A stretch of DNA of 64,000 nt, taken from contig JAAELL010000348.1 of the NCBI GenBank assembly GCA_024226735.1, forward strand, positions 22,569-86,568. The letters run 5' to 3'. Positions 34,547-42,706 of this stretch are shown here, piece by piece (position 1 is the stretch's first letter; every line of letters starts with the position of its first letter). Source of the DNA: a bacterium (GTDB lineage: Bacteria > Planctomycetota > UBA1135 > GCA-002686595). Both the position numbers and the translations under genes were made by a program. A model generated the notes under the pieces. It saw nothing but the letters and a program-made list of their open reading frames with translations. It did no database searches and was not told the origin of the DNA.

Positions 34547-36010
34547 TTACAGGCCGGCAAAGGCGCGGAGCTCGGCTTCGTGCTTCTCCAGCTCCTTACG
34601 CAGCTGGGCGAAGATCTTCCCGGTGTCTTTGCCTTCCTTCAGGGCCTGCTTGATTGCCCCGTGGGCCTCGGTGACGGGCGTGCACTTGCCGTCGAGCATG
34701 AAGGCGACCAGAAGGCCGGCCTCGTTGACCAAACGCGTGGTCTCGGCGTTGTCGCCCGAGATCGGAAAGTCGAACAGCGTCGACCACGAGTGCAGACCAC
34801 CCTGGGCACTCAGGTTGCTCGACGACCACTTGCGAACCCAAAGCGGATCGCCGCCACGCTCGACAGTCGCTTCGTACCAGCGCGACGTGTGCGCCGCGCT
34901 GCCCCAGCGGAACCAGGTCGGCAGCTTCTTCTCGCTTTCGAAGTCCTCGACCCAGCGCGAACCGGGGCCCTTCTTCTCGGCCTTGGCGACGGCCTTCGGG
35001 CTCGGGTCCATGATGTTGGCGTACGACAGACCGAGCGCCAGACGCACGTCGTGCACGGCGAACTTCTCGCCGTTCTCGGCTTCGACGTCCCAGAACGAAA
35101 CGCCCATGCCGTTCCACTTCTTGGACTCGGGATCGAACCAGCCGTCGGCAAAAAACGCGCGACCGGAGTTCGCCATGCCGGCTCCGTCGGTCGCGGGGAA
35201 CCCGAACTCCGGGTTGCCCTCGGCGATGCGCTCCATCTGTTCGACGTCGCGCAACACGAGCAGCTCGACGAGGTCCGGAGTCGGCGAGCCGTACGCGCGC
35301 ACCAGGTCGCGATAAGCCCGTTCGAGCTCGTCCAAGGCCTTCATTGCCGTTTCGCGATCGCACGTCGTCGACAGCAGAACGTGATCGCCGGGGATGCGCC
35401 ACCAGCGCCCGAACTCGGCGTGCCAAGCGTTGGCGGCCTCGAGCGACAGCCACTCGTCTCCGCATTTCCACAGGCCTTCGCTGATCTTCTCGATCTCGTC
35501 CGGGGCGACCCAAACGAGGTCTTGTCGAATCCAGCCCGCCTCGATCTTCTCGAGCTCTTCCTTCGAGACCCAGCGCCCTTCGTCGTTCTTCACCATCCCC
35601 TTCTCGAGGAACGGCACGTCTTCGGGGCGCACCCACTCACCTTCGTACTCGACGAGTCCGAGCTCTTCGGCACGTTCCTTCGCCTGCTTCTTCTTGTACG
35701 CGGCGAGCTTCTTCTCGCTCGTGAACCACTTGCCGTCGAAGTGCTCGTGGCCCAGCTTCGCGCGCGCTTCGCGGTGATCGGGCTCGACGCGCACGAGCTT
35801 GAGAAGCACCTTGCGCACATTCTTGTCACGCTCGGTCGACTCGCACCAGAGGACGAGGTCCCAGAGCGCCTTCGGGTCCTTGCCCGCCTCTTCGAGGCGC
35901 TTGTCGAACTCTTCGTCCAGTTCGATCCGAACGTCGGGCGAGATCGGAACGGGCGAAGCGCAAGGCGCGGGACACGTGAAGAGCGGGAGCGCCAGCAAGG
36001 GGGAGAGCAT
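34547..36010 (-). CDS. Secreted protein with 20-residue tryptophan repeats
   Basis: A 487-residue secreted protein of no family I can name. The signal peptide is about 1-20. Residues about 30-85 look like a TPR-type helical pair. Between about 93 and 195 a unit of roughly 20 residues recurs four to five times with the pattern G-x-W-V-x-x-E-E at its start (GKWFTSEKK, GEWVRPEDV, GRWVSKEEL, LVWVAPDEI, DEWLSLEAA). A mixed domain (200-487) with SYANIMDP follows. ATG at 36010 starts the signal peptide; longer in-frame starts upstream exist. It is the first gene of the leftward run down to 29664. Confidence 0.72.
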   Translation of the reverse strand: MLSPLLALPLFTCPAPCASPVPISPDVRIELDEEFDKRLEEAGKDPKALWDLVLWCESTERDKNVRKVLLKLVRVEPDHREARAKLGHEHFDGKWFTSEKKLAAYKKKQAKERAEELGLVEYEGEWVRPEDVPFLEKGMVKNDEGRWVSKEELEKIEAGWIRQDLVWVAPDEIEKISEGLWKCGDEWLSLEAANAWHAEFGRWWRIPGDHVLLSTTCDRETAMKALDELERAYRDLVRAYGSPTPDLVELLVLRDVEQMERIAEGNPEFGFPATDGAGMANSGRAFFADGWFDPESKKWNGMGVSFWDVEAENGEKFAVHDVRLALGLSYANIMDPSPKAVAKAEKKGPGSRWVEDFESEKKLPTWFRWGSAAHTSRWYEATVERGGDPLWVRKWSSSNLSAQGGLHSWSTLFDFPISGDNAETTRLVNEAGLLVAFMLDGKCTPVTEAHGAIKQALKEGKDTGKIFAQLRKELEKHEAELRAFAGL

Positions 36011-36222
36011 GGGCAGACTCCTGGTGGGACCAGTTGGTTGCGGGGAGAAGTCGGGAAACGTCCGCCCGAGCTCGTGGTGGACGGACGCGGCGAAGAGTTT
36101 ATAGTGCTGGGCCGCAACGCGCGCGGGGCTGGTTGCAACCAGCCAGTCAAGAACCAAGTTATTGGCTATTTAAACGAGCAATAAGCCAAACATAAGGGGC
36201 CACGCCCCCATAGAAGACGGTC
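36011..36222. promoter_or_regulatory. Divergent intergenic region
   Basis: This gap separates the divergent starts of the tryptophan-repeat gene and the cyclophilin gene and must hold both promoters. It is visibly more AT-rich than its surroundings around 36090-36190 (TTTATAGTGC and GGCTATTTAAACGAGCAATA). I cannot assign -35 and -10 boxes with confidence. Confidence 0.35.
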
Positions 36223-37227
36223 ATGGCCAAGCACAAGGCTCCGACGCAGATCACCATCCACACCGAAGAGAAGTCCTCCCTCGCTCAGTGGGTCGACGAC
36301 CACTGGATGAAGGGCGCGGTGCTCGCGGTGCTCATCGCAGGCGGCATCCTCGGGGCGCAGTACTTCGGCGAGAAGGCGTCGGCGCAGGAGCAGGCCAAGT
36401 GGGACGTTCTGCGGGCGGCGATCGCCACCAACGACGCGGCCGAGCTCGGCAAGGCGGCGGAGGAGCTCGCCGGCACGGGGATCTCGGGCTGGGCCCACGC
36501 CTCCCAAGCCACGGTGGCCGCGCACGATCGCTCGTACGACGAAGCCCTCGAGGCCGTGGCCGCGGTCGAGTCCGACGGCTCCAAGTGGCTGACCCAGGTC
36601 TCGTTCCCGATCACCGAAGACGGCCCGCAAGAGACGATCGCCAGCTACCTCAAGCGCGCAGTCGCAGGCACGAAGGCCTTTGACGACGCCAACCCGAACG
36701 TGTTCAAAAACGCGTCGGCGCCGGAGGGCTCGCCGCGCGTGCGCATCGAGACCAGCGCGGGAAACATCGTCGTCGCGCTCTACGAAGAGGAAGCCCCGAA
36801 GCACGTCGAGAACTTCCTCAAGCACGTCAACGAGGACTACTACGTCGGCACCAAATTCCACCGCGTCATGAAGGGCTTCATGATCCAGGGCGGCGACCCG
36901 AACACGAAGGAAGGCGAGATCGACACGTGGGGCCAAGGCGGTCCGGAGTACAAGATCGACAGGGAGCAAAACGACCTCTCGCACGGGCGCGGGGTGCTGT
37001 CGGCCGCCAAGCAGCCGCAGGAGTTCCAGAGCTCCGGCAGCCAATTCTTCATCACCGTCGATACGGCCTACCACCTCGATGGTCAGCACGTGATCTACGG
37101 CGAGGTGCTCGAGGGCATGGATGTCGTGGATGAGATCGTCGCCGGGGAAGTGCGCGAGCCGACTGCAACGGTGCAGAACGTTCCGGTGAACCCGGTGGAG
37201 ATCACGAAGGTTGCTGTGATCGAGTAG
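36223..37227 (+). CDS. Membrane-anchored cyclophilin-type peptidyl-prolyl isomerase
   Basis: A 334-residue protein. A charged N-terminus precedes one transmembrane segment (about 30-47), then a helical stretch that looks like a TPR-type YfgM domain (50-160), and a cyclophilin domain (about 173-334) with FHRVMKGFMIQGGDP, the GSQFFIT block and LDGQHVIYGEV. The conserved Arg in FHRV and the QFFIT residues needed for isomerase activity are present. The topology puts the isomerase outside the cytoplasm, where it would assist folding of exported proteins. Divergent from the secreted-protein gene; followed by the parS-containing gap. Confidence 0.88.
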   Translation: MAKHKAPTQITIHTEEKSSLAQWVDDHWMKGAVLAVLIAGGILGAQYFGEKASAQEQAKWDVLRAAIATNDAAELGKAAEELAGTGISGWAHASQATVAAHDRSYDEALEAVAAVESDGSKWLTQVSFPITEDGPQETIASYLKRAVAGTKAFDDANPNVFKNASAPEGSPRVRIETSAGNIVVALYEEEAPKHVENFLKHVNEDYYVGTKFHRVMKGFMIQGGDPNTKEGEIDTWGQGGPEYKIDREQNDLSHGRGVLSAAKQPQEFQSSGSQFFITVDTAYHLDGQHVIYGEVLEGMDVVDEIVAGEVREPTATVQNVPVNPVEITKVAVIE

Positions 37228-37489
37228 CGGCGGTTGGGCTTCGGGCCGCGGTTTTCCCGTTGCGGCCCGCCCCCGCCGGGGACCGTGGTCCGTCCGCCAC
37301 GATCGTGCGTCGCTCCGTTTGCGTGCACTTGCCCCGCGCCTTTGCGCTCGCCCTGCCCGGTGAACGTGCTCGCGGGGCGCTCCCAGGCCTGACGCAACAC
37401 TCGACCGCGCCAGGGGTGCCTGGCTCCTTGGTCGCACGGGCATCGCGCGCGCTTGCGCTCGAGCGCTCCTCGCCCGGGACTCCAGCGAG
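37228..37489. other. Non-coding stretch before the parS sites
   Basis: About 260 bases of GC-rich sequence between the cyclophilin stop and the first parS site. Apart from its likely role as the approach to the partition site I see no gene, clear terminator or DnaA box. Short open frames here have no recognisable product. Confidence 0.4.
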
Positions 37490-37505
37490 TGTTCCACGTG
37501 GAACA
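37490..37505. promoter_or_regulatory. parS centromere site 1
   Basis: TGTTCCACGTGGAACA is a perfect 16-bp palindrome and matches the bacterial parS consensus TGTTNCACGTGNAACA. It is the loading site for ParB-CTP clamps in chromosome segregation. The parB gene begins its 3' end about 190 bases to the right. Confidence 0.93.
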
Positions 37506-37536
37506 CATCTGGCTCGCGGTGGATCGGATCACCGAC

Positions 37537-37552
37537 TGTTCCACGTGGAACA
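37537..37552. promoter_or_regulatory. parS centromere site 2
   Basis: A second identical perfect palindrome, TGTTCCACGTGGAACA, 47 bases from the first (start to start). Two identical consensus sites so close together and next to parB make a chance match very unlikely. Confidence 0.93.
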
Positions 37553-37696
37553 TCAACGGTCCGCCATGATGTCATGCCGCATCCGGAACGACGGTCCGGA
37601 AAGACGAGGCACGCGCGGCGGACCGTGGGGATACGCGGCGTTACGAGCAAGCCTCGGGAGTCAAGTGACGGTTGTGCCCACCGACCCCATCACGCC

Positions 37697-38581
37697 CTAC
37701 AGCTCGTCCCGCGGCGCCAACGCTTCGCAGATCCGATCCAACGTTTCCCGATCGCCGTATTGCAGCACGATCTGGCCTCGGAAGCCTTCCCCGTTCTGCA
37801 CGCGAACGCGCACGCCGAGACGCTCACGGATGCGCGCTTCAACCTCCTTCGCCCACGGCTCGATCTCGCGCGCTGGCCTCGCTTCGCCGCGCGCTGCAGG
37901 CATCGCGCCTCGGCGCGCGCGCAGCTCGAGCTCGCGCACCGACAGATCCTTGCGCACGGCTTCCTTGAGGAGCTCGAGCGCCTGTGCGGGCTTCTTCGCC
38001 GAGAGCAGTGCCTTGCCGTGACCCATTGAGATCAGGCCGGCGGCCACCGCGTCTTGCGCCTCGCGCGGTAGGTCGAGAAGGCGGATGTGGTTGGCGACGC
38101 TGCTGCGGCGGAGTCCGACCTTGGCGGCGACCTGCTCCTGGGTGAGACCCAAGCGCGTCATCATCTCGCGGTAGCCGTCGGCCTTCTCGAGCGGATTCAG
38201 GTCCTGGCGCTGGACGTTCTCGACGAGAGCCAGCTCGAGCATGGTGTCCTCGTCGACGTCCTCGCGGACCGTCGCGGGGATCCGGCGCAAGCCGGCGAGG
38301 CGGGCGGCGCGCCAGCGGCGCTCGCCGGAGATGATCTCGTAGCCACCGTCGACGCGGCGCACGCAGATGGGATGCAGGATCCCGTGGGCGAGGATGCTGT
38401 CGCGAAGCTCCTCGAGCTGATCGCTGTCGAAGGCTTTGCGGGGCTGGTTGGGGTTCGGGCGGACCTGGGTCAGCGGAATCTCGACCGCCCCGCCGGCCTC
38501 CGGCCTCGGCTCTCCGACCTCCGCCGCCGCCGTCTCGCCGCCGAGCAGGGAACCCAATCCGCGACCCAATCTACGCTCCAT
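37697..38581 (-). CDS. parB: Chromosome partitioning protein ParB
   Basis: A 294-residue CTPase/DNA clamp that binds parS and spreads to organise the origin region. The N-terminal GRGLGSLLGG, which in homologues contacts ParA, is present. The CTP-binding ParB domain includes VRPNPNQPRKAFD, the C-motif GERRWRAARLAG and the ENVQRQDLNPLEKA block. The helix-turn-helix is LTQEQVAAKVGLRRSSVANH, and a C-terminal dimerisation domain closes the protein. Starts at ATG 38581. The 3' end faces the two parS sites. The parA gene that normally accompanies parB is not on either side. Confidence 0.95.
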   Translation of the reverse strand: MERRLGRGLGSLLGGETAAAEVGEPRPEAGGAVEIPLTQVRPNPNQPRKAFDSDQLEELRDSILAHGILHPICVRRVDGGYEIISGERRWRAARLAGLRRIPATVREDVDEDTMLELALVENVQRQDLNPLEKADGYREMMTRLGLTQEQVAAKVGLRRSSVANHIRLLDLPREAQDAVAAGLISMGHGKALLSAKKPAQALELLKEAVRKDLSVRELELRARRGAMPAARGEARPAREIEPWAKEVEARIRERLGVRVRVQNGEGFRGQIVLQYGDRETLDRICEALAPRDEL

Positions 38582-38749
38582 GTGCTTGCCTCGAACTTGC
38601 CTGGCCTCGCCGTCGATCCGGCGCGCGAAGTACTCCCGTTGAAGCGGTGGAGCCTCTACCGGCTGGGCCGCAAAGTCAACGGTCGCATCGATCGGAACGC
38701 CCCGTCCCAGCGGTTCCAAGCGTCCGAGGCATTCACTACATTCCCCCCA

Positions 38750-39424
38750 ATGCTCGCCGCGAACCTCGCAGTCTGGGTTCTTCGACATCAGGTCCGCAGC
38801 CCCGCTCTGTGGCTCTGGGGAGCGGTCTTCGCAGCGACTTGGCCAGCCGTCACGGTCTTCACTCCGCTCGGCGTGACGACGTCGATGGCGGGGACGCCTC
38901 CGCTGCTTTACGAAATCGCATTTCTGGCGAGCCTGGTCGGGCAAACCGCGGGCATCGCCCAGATCGAGGGGAGTCGGTGGATCCTCGGCCACGGGTCGGC
39001 TGCCCGGCGCGCGTTCGCCGAGTGGATCGTCCTCGTGAGCGCGTCCCTTCCGTTCCTCGCGGCCGCTCTCCTGCCCCCGCTGCTCCTCGGAGCGCGGGAC
39101 AGCTTCGGGTGGGGGTCCCTGATCGGGAGCGCGACGACCCTGCTCCACCTCTCGGCGATCGCCCTGGTCCTCGTCCGACTCCCGATATCGGGGGCCGCGC
39201 GCCTCGCGGCCCTGCCCGTTTTCGCCTGGGTGCTCCCGGCTCTCGTACACGGGGAGAGCACGCTGGGAATCGTTTTGCTACACGTCTTCGACGCGGCGCG
39301 ACACGTGCAGGATCCCGATTTGGCTGGCTGGACGAGCGCCGTCCTTCCGATCATAGGGTTGCTCGGTGCGGCGTTCGTCTCCTCCCGCACCTCGATTCCG
39401 CATGCGATACGCAATCCTCGGTGA
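38750..39424 (+). CDS. Multi-pass membrane protein of unknown function
   Basis: A 224-residue hydrophobic protein with about six predicted transmembrane segments and an arrangement (conserved GSRWILGHGSA loop) that resembles an ABC-2 type permease subunit without an obvious ATPase neighbour. I do not recognise the family. It is divergent from parB with about 168 bases between starts. Its last 23 bases overlap the start of the phosphoesterase gene, suggesting translational coupling. Confidence 0.65.
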   Translation: MLAANLAVWVLRHQVRSPALWLWGAVFAATWPAVTVFTPLGVTTSMAGTPPLLYEIAFLASLVGQTAGIAQIEGSRWILGHGSAARRAFAEWIVLVSASLPFLAAALLPPLLLGARDSFGWGSLIGSATTLLHLSAIALVLVRLPISGAARLAALPVFAWVLPALVHGESTLGIVLLHVFDAARHVQDPDLAGWTSAVLPIIGLLGAAFVSSRTSIPHAIRNPR

Positions 39425-40136
39425 CATCCACGCCAACCTGACGGCGCTCGAGACTGTTCTCGCGTCGATTCAGTCGGAGGGCGTAGACCGCATTCTCAGC
39501 GTGGGAGACGTCGTCGGCTATGGCGCGGCACCGACCGAAGTCGTGCAGATCGTGCGCGAGTTGGACGTCGTCGTCGTCAAGGGCAACCACGATGCCGCGT
39601 GTGTCGACGAGCTCGACACGACGTACTTCAATCCGTACGCGCGCGCCGCGGTCGACTGGACGCGCGAAGCGCTCGACGACCCCGACCTCGAGTGGCTGCG
39701 CGCGCTGCCGCTGGTCCAGCATCTCGAGGAGTGCACGGTCTCGCACGGAACGCTCAGCCACCCCGAGCGCTTCGACTACATCCAATGCACCGAAGACGCG
39801 GACCCCTCGCTCGACGAGCTCGACGTTCCGGTCTGCTTCGTCGGCCACACGCACGTGCCCGTGGCGATCATGCGCAACATCGACGACCCGACGCGCACGT
39901 CGTACACGACCGAGTCCGAGATCGACATGTCGACCATCGCCCGCGCGATCGTCAACGTCGGTAGCGTCGGCCAACCGCGTGACGAGATCCCCTTCACGGG
40001 CTACGCCCTGTACGACACCGAGGCCGAGCGCGTTTGGATCAAGCGGCTCGAGTACCTGGTCGAGCGCGAGGCGCGCCGCATTCGCGCGGCGGGCCTACCG
40101 GGCATGCTCGCCGATCGCCTCTTCCTAGGCGTGTAG
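39402..40136 (+). CDS. Calcineurin-like metallophosphoesterase (YfcE/MJ0936-like)
   Basis: A 244-residue two-metal phosphoesterase. Metal ligands are visible in MRYAILGDIHANL (DxH), ILSVGDVVGYG (GDxxxxG), VVKGNHDAA (GNHD) and CFVGHTHVPV (GHTH), with an additional SHGT. It belongs to the serine/threonine phosphatase-like or cyclic nucleotide phosphodiesterase branch; the substrate is unknown. ATG at 39402 is chosen because homologues begin MRYAILGDIHAN. It overlaps the membrane-protein gene in another frame. The inverted-repeat element begins 22 bases after the stop. Confidence 0.9.
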   Translation: MRYAILGDIHANLTALETVLASIQSEGVDRILSVGDVVGYGAAPTEVVQIVRELDVVVVKGNHDAACVDELDTTYFNPYARAAVDWTREALDDPDLEWLRALPLVQHLEECTVSHGTLSHPERFDYIQCTEDADPSLDELDVPVCFVGHTHVPVAIMRNIDDPTRTSYTTESEIDMSTIARAIVNVGSVGQPRDEIPFTGYALYDTEAERVWIKRLEYLVEREARRIRAAGLPGMLADRLFLGV

Positions 40137-40157
40137 ACGCGGGCCCAGAGGTCCGGT

Positions 40158-40324
40158 CTAGTGGTGTGATTCACTCTTGTGCGGCATTTTGGTCGGTGCG
40201 TACGCGTTCGCTGCAAGGCGCAGCGACGACGCGACTTCGCTGCAAGTCTCGGAGGAGGCGCAACGCAGCAGCGGGCGGGTACGGGCCGACCAAGATGCCG
40301 CACAAGAGTGAATCACACCACTAG
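40158..40324. mobile_element. CTAG-bounded inverted-repeat element, copy 1
   Basis: A 167-bp element starting CTAGTGGTGTGATTCACTC and ending with its reverse complement. The arms are identical for about 30 bases (through TTGTGCGGCAT) and nearly so for 37-40, so the whole element can fold as a long hairpin. It is bounded by CTAG at both ends, possibly a 4-bp target duplication. Relative to copy 2 it lies in the opposite orientation and lacks about 22 central bases. Too short to encode a transposase, so a MITE or REP-like element is likely. Open frames inside it are spurious. Confidence 0.85.
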
Positions 40325-40410
40325 GTCGCTTCAGCTCGAGCAGCACGTCGCGCAGGAGGGCTTCGAGCTCGGCTCCGAGCGCTCGTTGGCGTGGCCGTGG
40401 TCGAGGCGGG

Positions 40411-40530
40411 TTACGCAGTGGGCGGAGTGCGGAAGGAATCGAGGAAGAGCGCCGCGAGCCCGACCGTTGCCGCGCTCGAGAGGACGCTCGTCGCGATCAA
40501 CATTGCCGTTGCGCTCACCGCGCTCCGCAT
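40411..40530 (-). CDS. Small single-pass membrane peptide (candidate)
   Basis: A 39-residue frame, starting MRSAVSATAMLIATSVL and ending SFRTPPTA, contains one continuous hydrophobic segment of about 20-25 residues and a single acidic residue after it. It begins 20 bases after the lolD stop on the same strand, so it could be the last gene of the lysS-lolC-lolD run. No ribosome-binding site is convincing and I know no homologue, so it may be chance. Confidence 0.35.
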   Translation of the reverse strand: MRSAVSATAMLIATSVLSSAATVGLAALFLDSFRTPPTA

Positions 40531-40550
40531 CTCGAGGCCCCGTTCCGTGC

Positions 40551-41321
40551 TCAGTGCGGGATTGGAGTCCGCGAGTCCGCTTGGATCAACCCGTCTTCCA
40601 TGTGGACGATCCGCTCGCAGCGCTTGGCCAGCCGTTCGTCGTGCGTCACCAGGAGCAGTGAGAGCCCCCGGGTCTCCTGCTCCTCGAAGAGCAGATCCAG
40701 GACCTTCTCACCCGTCGCGCGGTCGAGGTTTCCCGTCGGTTCGTCCGCGATCAGGATCGGCGGGTCGAGCAGGAGCGCGCGTGCGATTGCGACGCGCTGC
40801 TGCTCTCCGCCCGAGAGCTGTCCGGGCCGGTGCGTGAGACGCTCGGCGAGGCCGAAGCGCGTCAGCATCTCGAGCGCCTTGTTGGTGTACCCGGCGCGCT
40901 TGGAGCGGAACGTCGCGGCGCTGTGCGCGATCATCGCGGGCAGGAGCGCGTTCTCGAGCGCCGAGAGCTCCGCCAGCAGGTGGTAGAACTGAAAAACGAA
41001 GCCGATCTTCGCGTTGCGGAGCCGGCTGCGCTGCGCCTGGCCAAGCTGCCAGACACGCACGTTCTCGACCTCGACTTCACCCTCGGTCGGGCGGTCGAGC
41101 AGGCCGAGGATGTTGAGCAGAGTCGTCTTGCCCGCGCCGGAGGAGCCCATCAGGCACAGACGCTCGGCCCGGTAGAGCTCGAGGTCTACGCCGTGCAGGA
41201 TCTCGAGCCGCCGGTCACCGACCTTGAACGAGCGCCGCACGCCCGTAGCGGCGAGCACGCGCTCGGGCGCCTCTTGGGAAGGTGCCGTCTGCTCGTTCGT
41301 TTCGGTGCTCGAGTCGACCAT
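40551..41321 (-). CDS. lolD: LolD-like ABC transporter ATPase
   Basis: A 256-residue ATPase of the MacB/LolD class that powers extraction of lipoproteins from the inner membrane. Walker A is GSSGAGKTT at 59-67, the signature is LSGGEQQRVAIARAL, and Walker B is ILIADEPTGNLD. The first 22 residues form a polar extension not seen in most LolD proteins. ATG at 41321 lies two bases after the LolC-like stop, so the two genes form one unit. Confidence 0.88.
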   Translation of the reverse strand: MVDSSTETNEQTAPSQEAPERVLAATGVRRSFKVGDRRLEILHGVDLELYRAERLCLMGSSGAGKTTLLNILGLLDRPTEGEVEVENVRVWQLGQAQRSRLRNAKIGFVFQFYHLLAELSALENALLPAMIAHSAATFRSKRAGYTNKALEMLTRFGLAERLTHRPGQLSGGEQQRVAIARALLLDPPILIADEPTGNLDRATGEKVLDLLFEEQETRGLSLLLVTHDERLAKRCERIVHMEDGLIQADSRTPIPH

Positions 41322-41323
41322 CT

Positions 41324-42703
41324 TTATTCGAACCTCAGGGCCTCGACGGGATCGAGCTTGGCTGCGCGCCACGCCGGGATCATCGCGAAGGCAAGTGTGC
41401 AGACGAGGGCTCCCGCCACGATCCAAGCGACGCCGGTGACCTGGATCACGCTGGGGATATGATCGAACAGGTAGACCTTGCGGTCGAAGATCTGAAAGTT
41501 GAGCTTCGCGGAGAGCCAGCGTTCGATCGAGTCGATGCGCAGCGCTCCCCAGACCCCGGCGACGACCCCGAGCGAGGCGCCGATCAGGGCCTCCCAAAAG
41601 GCGATCAAGAGGAACAGCGACATGATCCCTTTCGGCGTTCCTCCGAGTGCGCAGAGGATGCCGATGTCGCGGCGCTTCTCGGACACCATCATCGACAGGA
41701 TCGCGAACACGCAGAAGCCGGCGACGATCATCACCAGGCTGAGCATGATGCCCATGAGGGACTTCTCGTTCTCGATCGCAGCCAGCAGCGTGCGGCGGAA
41801 CGCCTCCCACGTTTTGACCTCGTCGAAGAGCGGGGACTCTGGTGAGTGCAGGAAGCCGGCTTGGTGCAGCTTGACCCCGAGATCTTCGGTGATCGCGCGC
41901 TTGTCGCCCTCGTAGTCGTGCAGCTTGACGAGGACCTGGCTGAAGGCGTCGTCCTCACGCCCGAGCCAGTCCGCGAGGACGCGGCGGTCGAAGTAGATGC
42001 GCTCGAGGTCCATGCTGTTGTGGCTCGAGCGGAACGTGCCCGCGACGACGAAGGTCTGGTTGATCGGGTCCCGCGTACGACCTGACTCGGGATCGATCGT
42101 GGCCGTGACGATCTCGACCTCGGCCCCACGCTGCAGGCCCCAGGCGGCGCCGAGGCGTTCGCCGACGATGATGCTCTCGGCTGGGAAGCCCCGCGGTTGG
42201 TAGCCGGGCGGAGGAGCGAACGGATCGTCGACGTCGGCGGGTCGCTGGGTCGTGGTGCCGGGGGCTGGCTCGCGCAGCATCGACTCGCGCAGGTCGGTCG
42301 CGGCGAACTCGGCCTCGACGTCGATGCCGACGAGGTTGGCGACTGCGAGCCCGCCCCGCTCCTGGTCGCTCGCGTAGAACTCCTTGTTCTCCGCCGAGAT
42401 CATTCCGTACCACACCATCTGCGGCGCGGACGCCGCGACGCGCGGGTCGGAGCGCACGATCTCGAGCAGCGCGTCGACGTCGCGCCGTGGCGCGCCCTTG
42501 CCCTTGATCGGGTAGTCGAGCATCGGCTGGACCAGGACGTCCGACAGGTTGCCGCGCAGGTGCTTGCGGCTCTCGTTCAAGAAGCCCGACATGATCGACA
42601 GGATCAGAATCAGCGCCGTGACGCCGACGAAGATCCCCGCCATGCCGATCCAGTTCGTCTTGCGCGCCCGGAGGTAGCGCAGGCTCAGGAAAAAGCGATA
42701 CAC
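41324..42703 (-). CDS. LolC/LolE-like lipoprotein-releasing permease
   Basis: A 459-residue inner-membrane protein of the LolC/E (MacB) type. One transmembrane segment (about 20-45, VGVTALILILSIMSGF) is followed by a large periplasmic domain (about 50-310) and three transmembrane segments (about 320-350, 370-400 and 420-445). The C-terminal AWRAAKLDPVEALRFE is the family ending. A single permease gene suggests a LolF-like homodimer arrangement. It sits between lysS (three bases) and lolD (two bases). Confidence 0.88.
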   Translation of the reverse strand: MYRFFLSLRYLRARKTNWIGMAGIFVGVTALILILSIMSGFLNESRKHLRGNLSDVLVQPMLDYPIKGKGAPRRDVDALLEIVRSDPRVAASAPQMVWYGMISAENKEFYASDQERGGLAVANLVGIDVEAEFAATDLRESMLREPAPGTTTQRPADVDDPFAPPPGYQPRGFPAESIIVGERLGAAWGLQRGAEVEIVTATIDPESGRTRDPINQTFVVAGTFRSSHNSMDLERIYFDRRVLADWLGREDDAFSQVLVKLHDYEGDKRAITEDLGVKLHQAGFLHSPESPLFDEVKTWEAFRRTLLAAIENEKSLMGIMLSLVMIVAGFCVFAILSMMVSEKRRDIGILCALGGTPKGIMSLFLLIAFWEALIGASLGVVAGVWGALRIDSIERWLSAKLNFQIFDRKVYLFDHIPSVIQVTGVAWIVAGALVCTLAFAMIPAWRAAKLDPVEALRFE

Positions 42704-42706
42704 CGA

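Noticed and set aside
37095..37556. A minus-strand frame starting MMFHVEQ across the parS sites
   Set aside because: Its start is the parS palindrome read as codons, and the rest overlaps the cyclophilin gene and has no recognisable content. Spurious MFHVE starts are common at parS sites.
40158..40324. Small open frames inside the inverted-repeat elements (with VNHTT-type ends)
   Set aside because: The same peptides appear in other copies in different frames and orientations, because the DNA repeat is copied. There is no start signal or conserved codon pattern.
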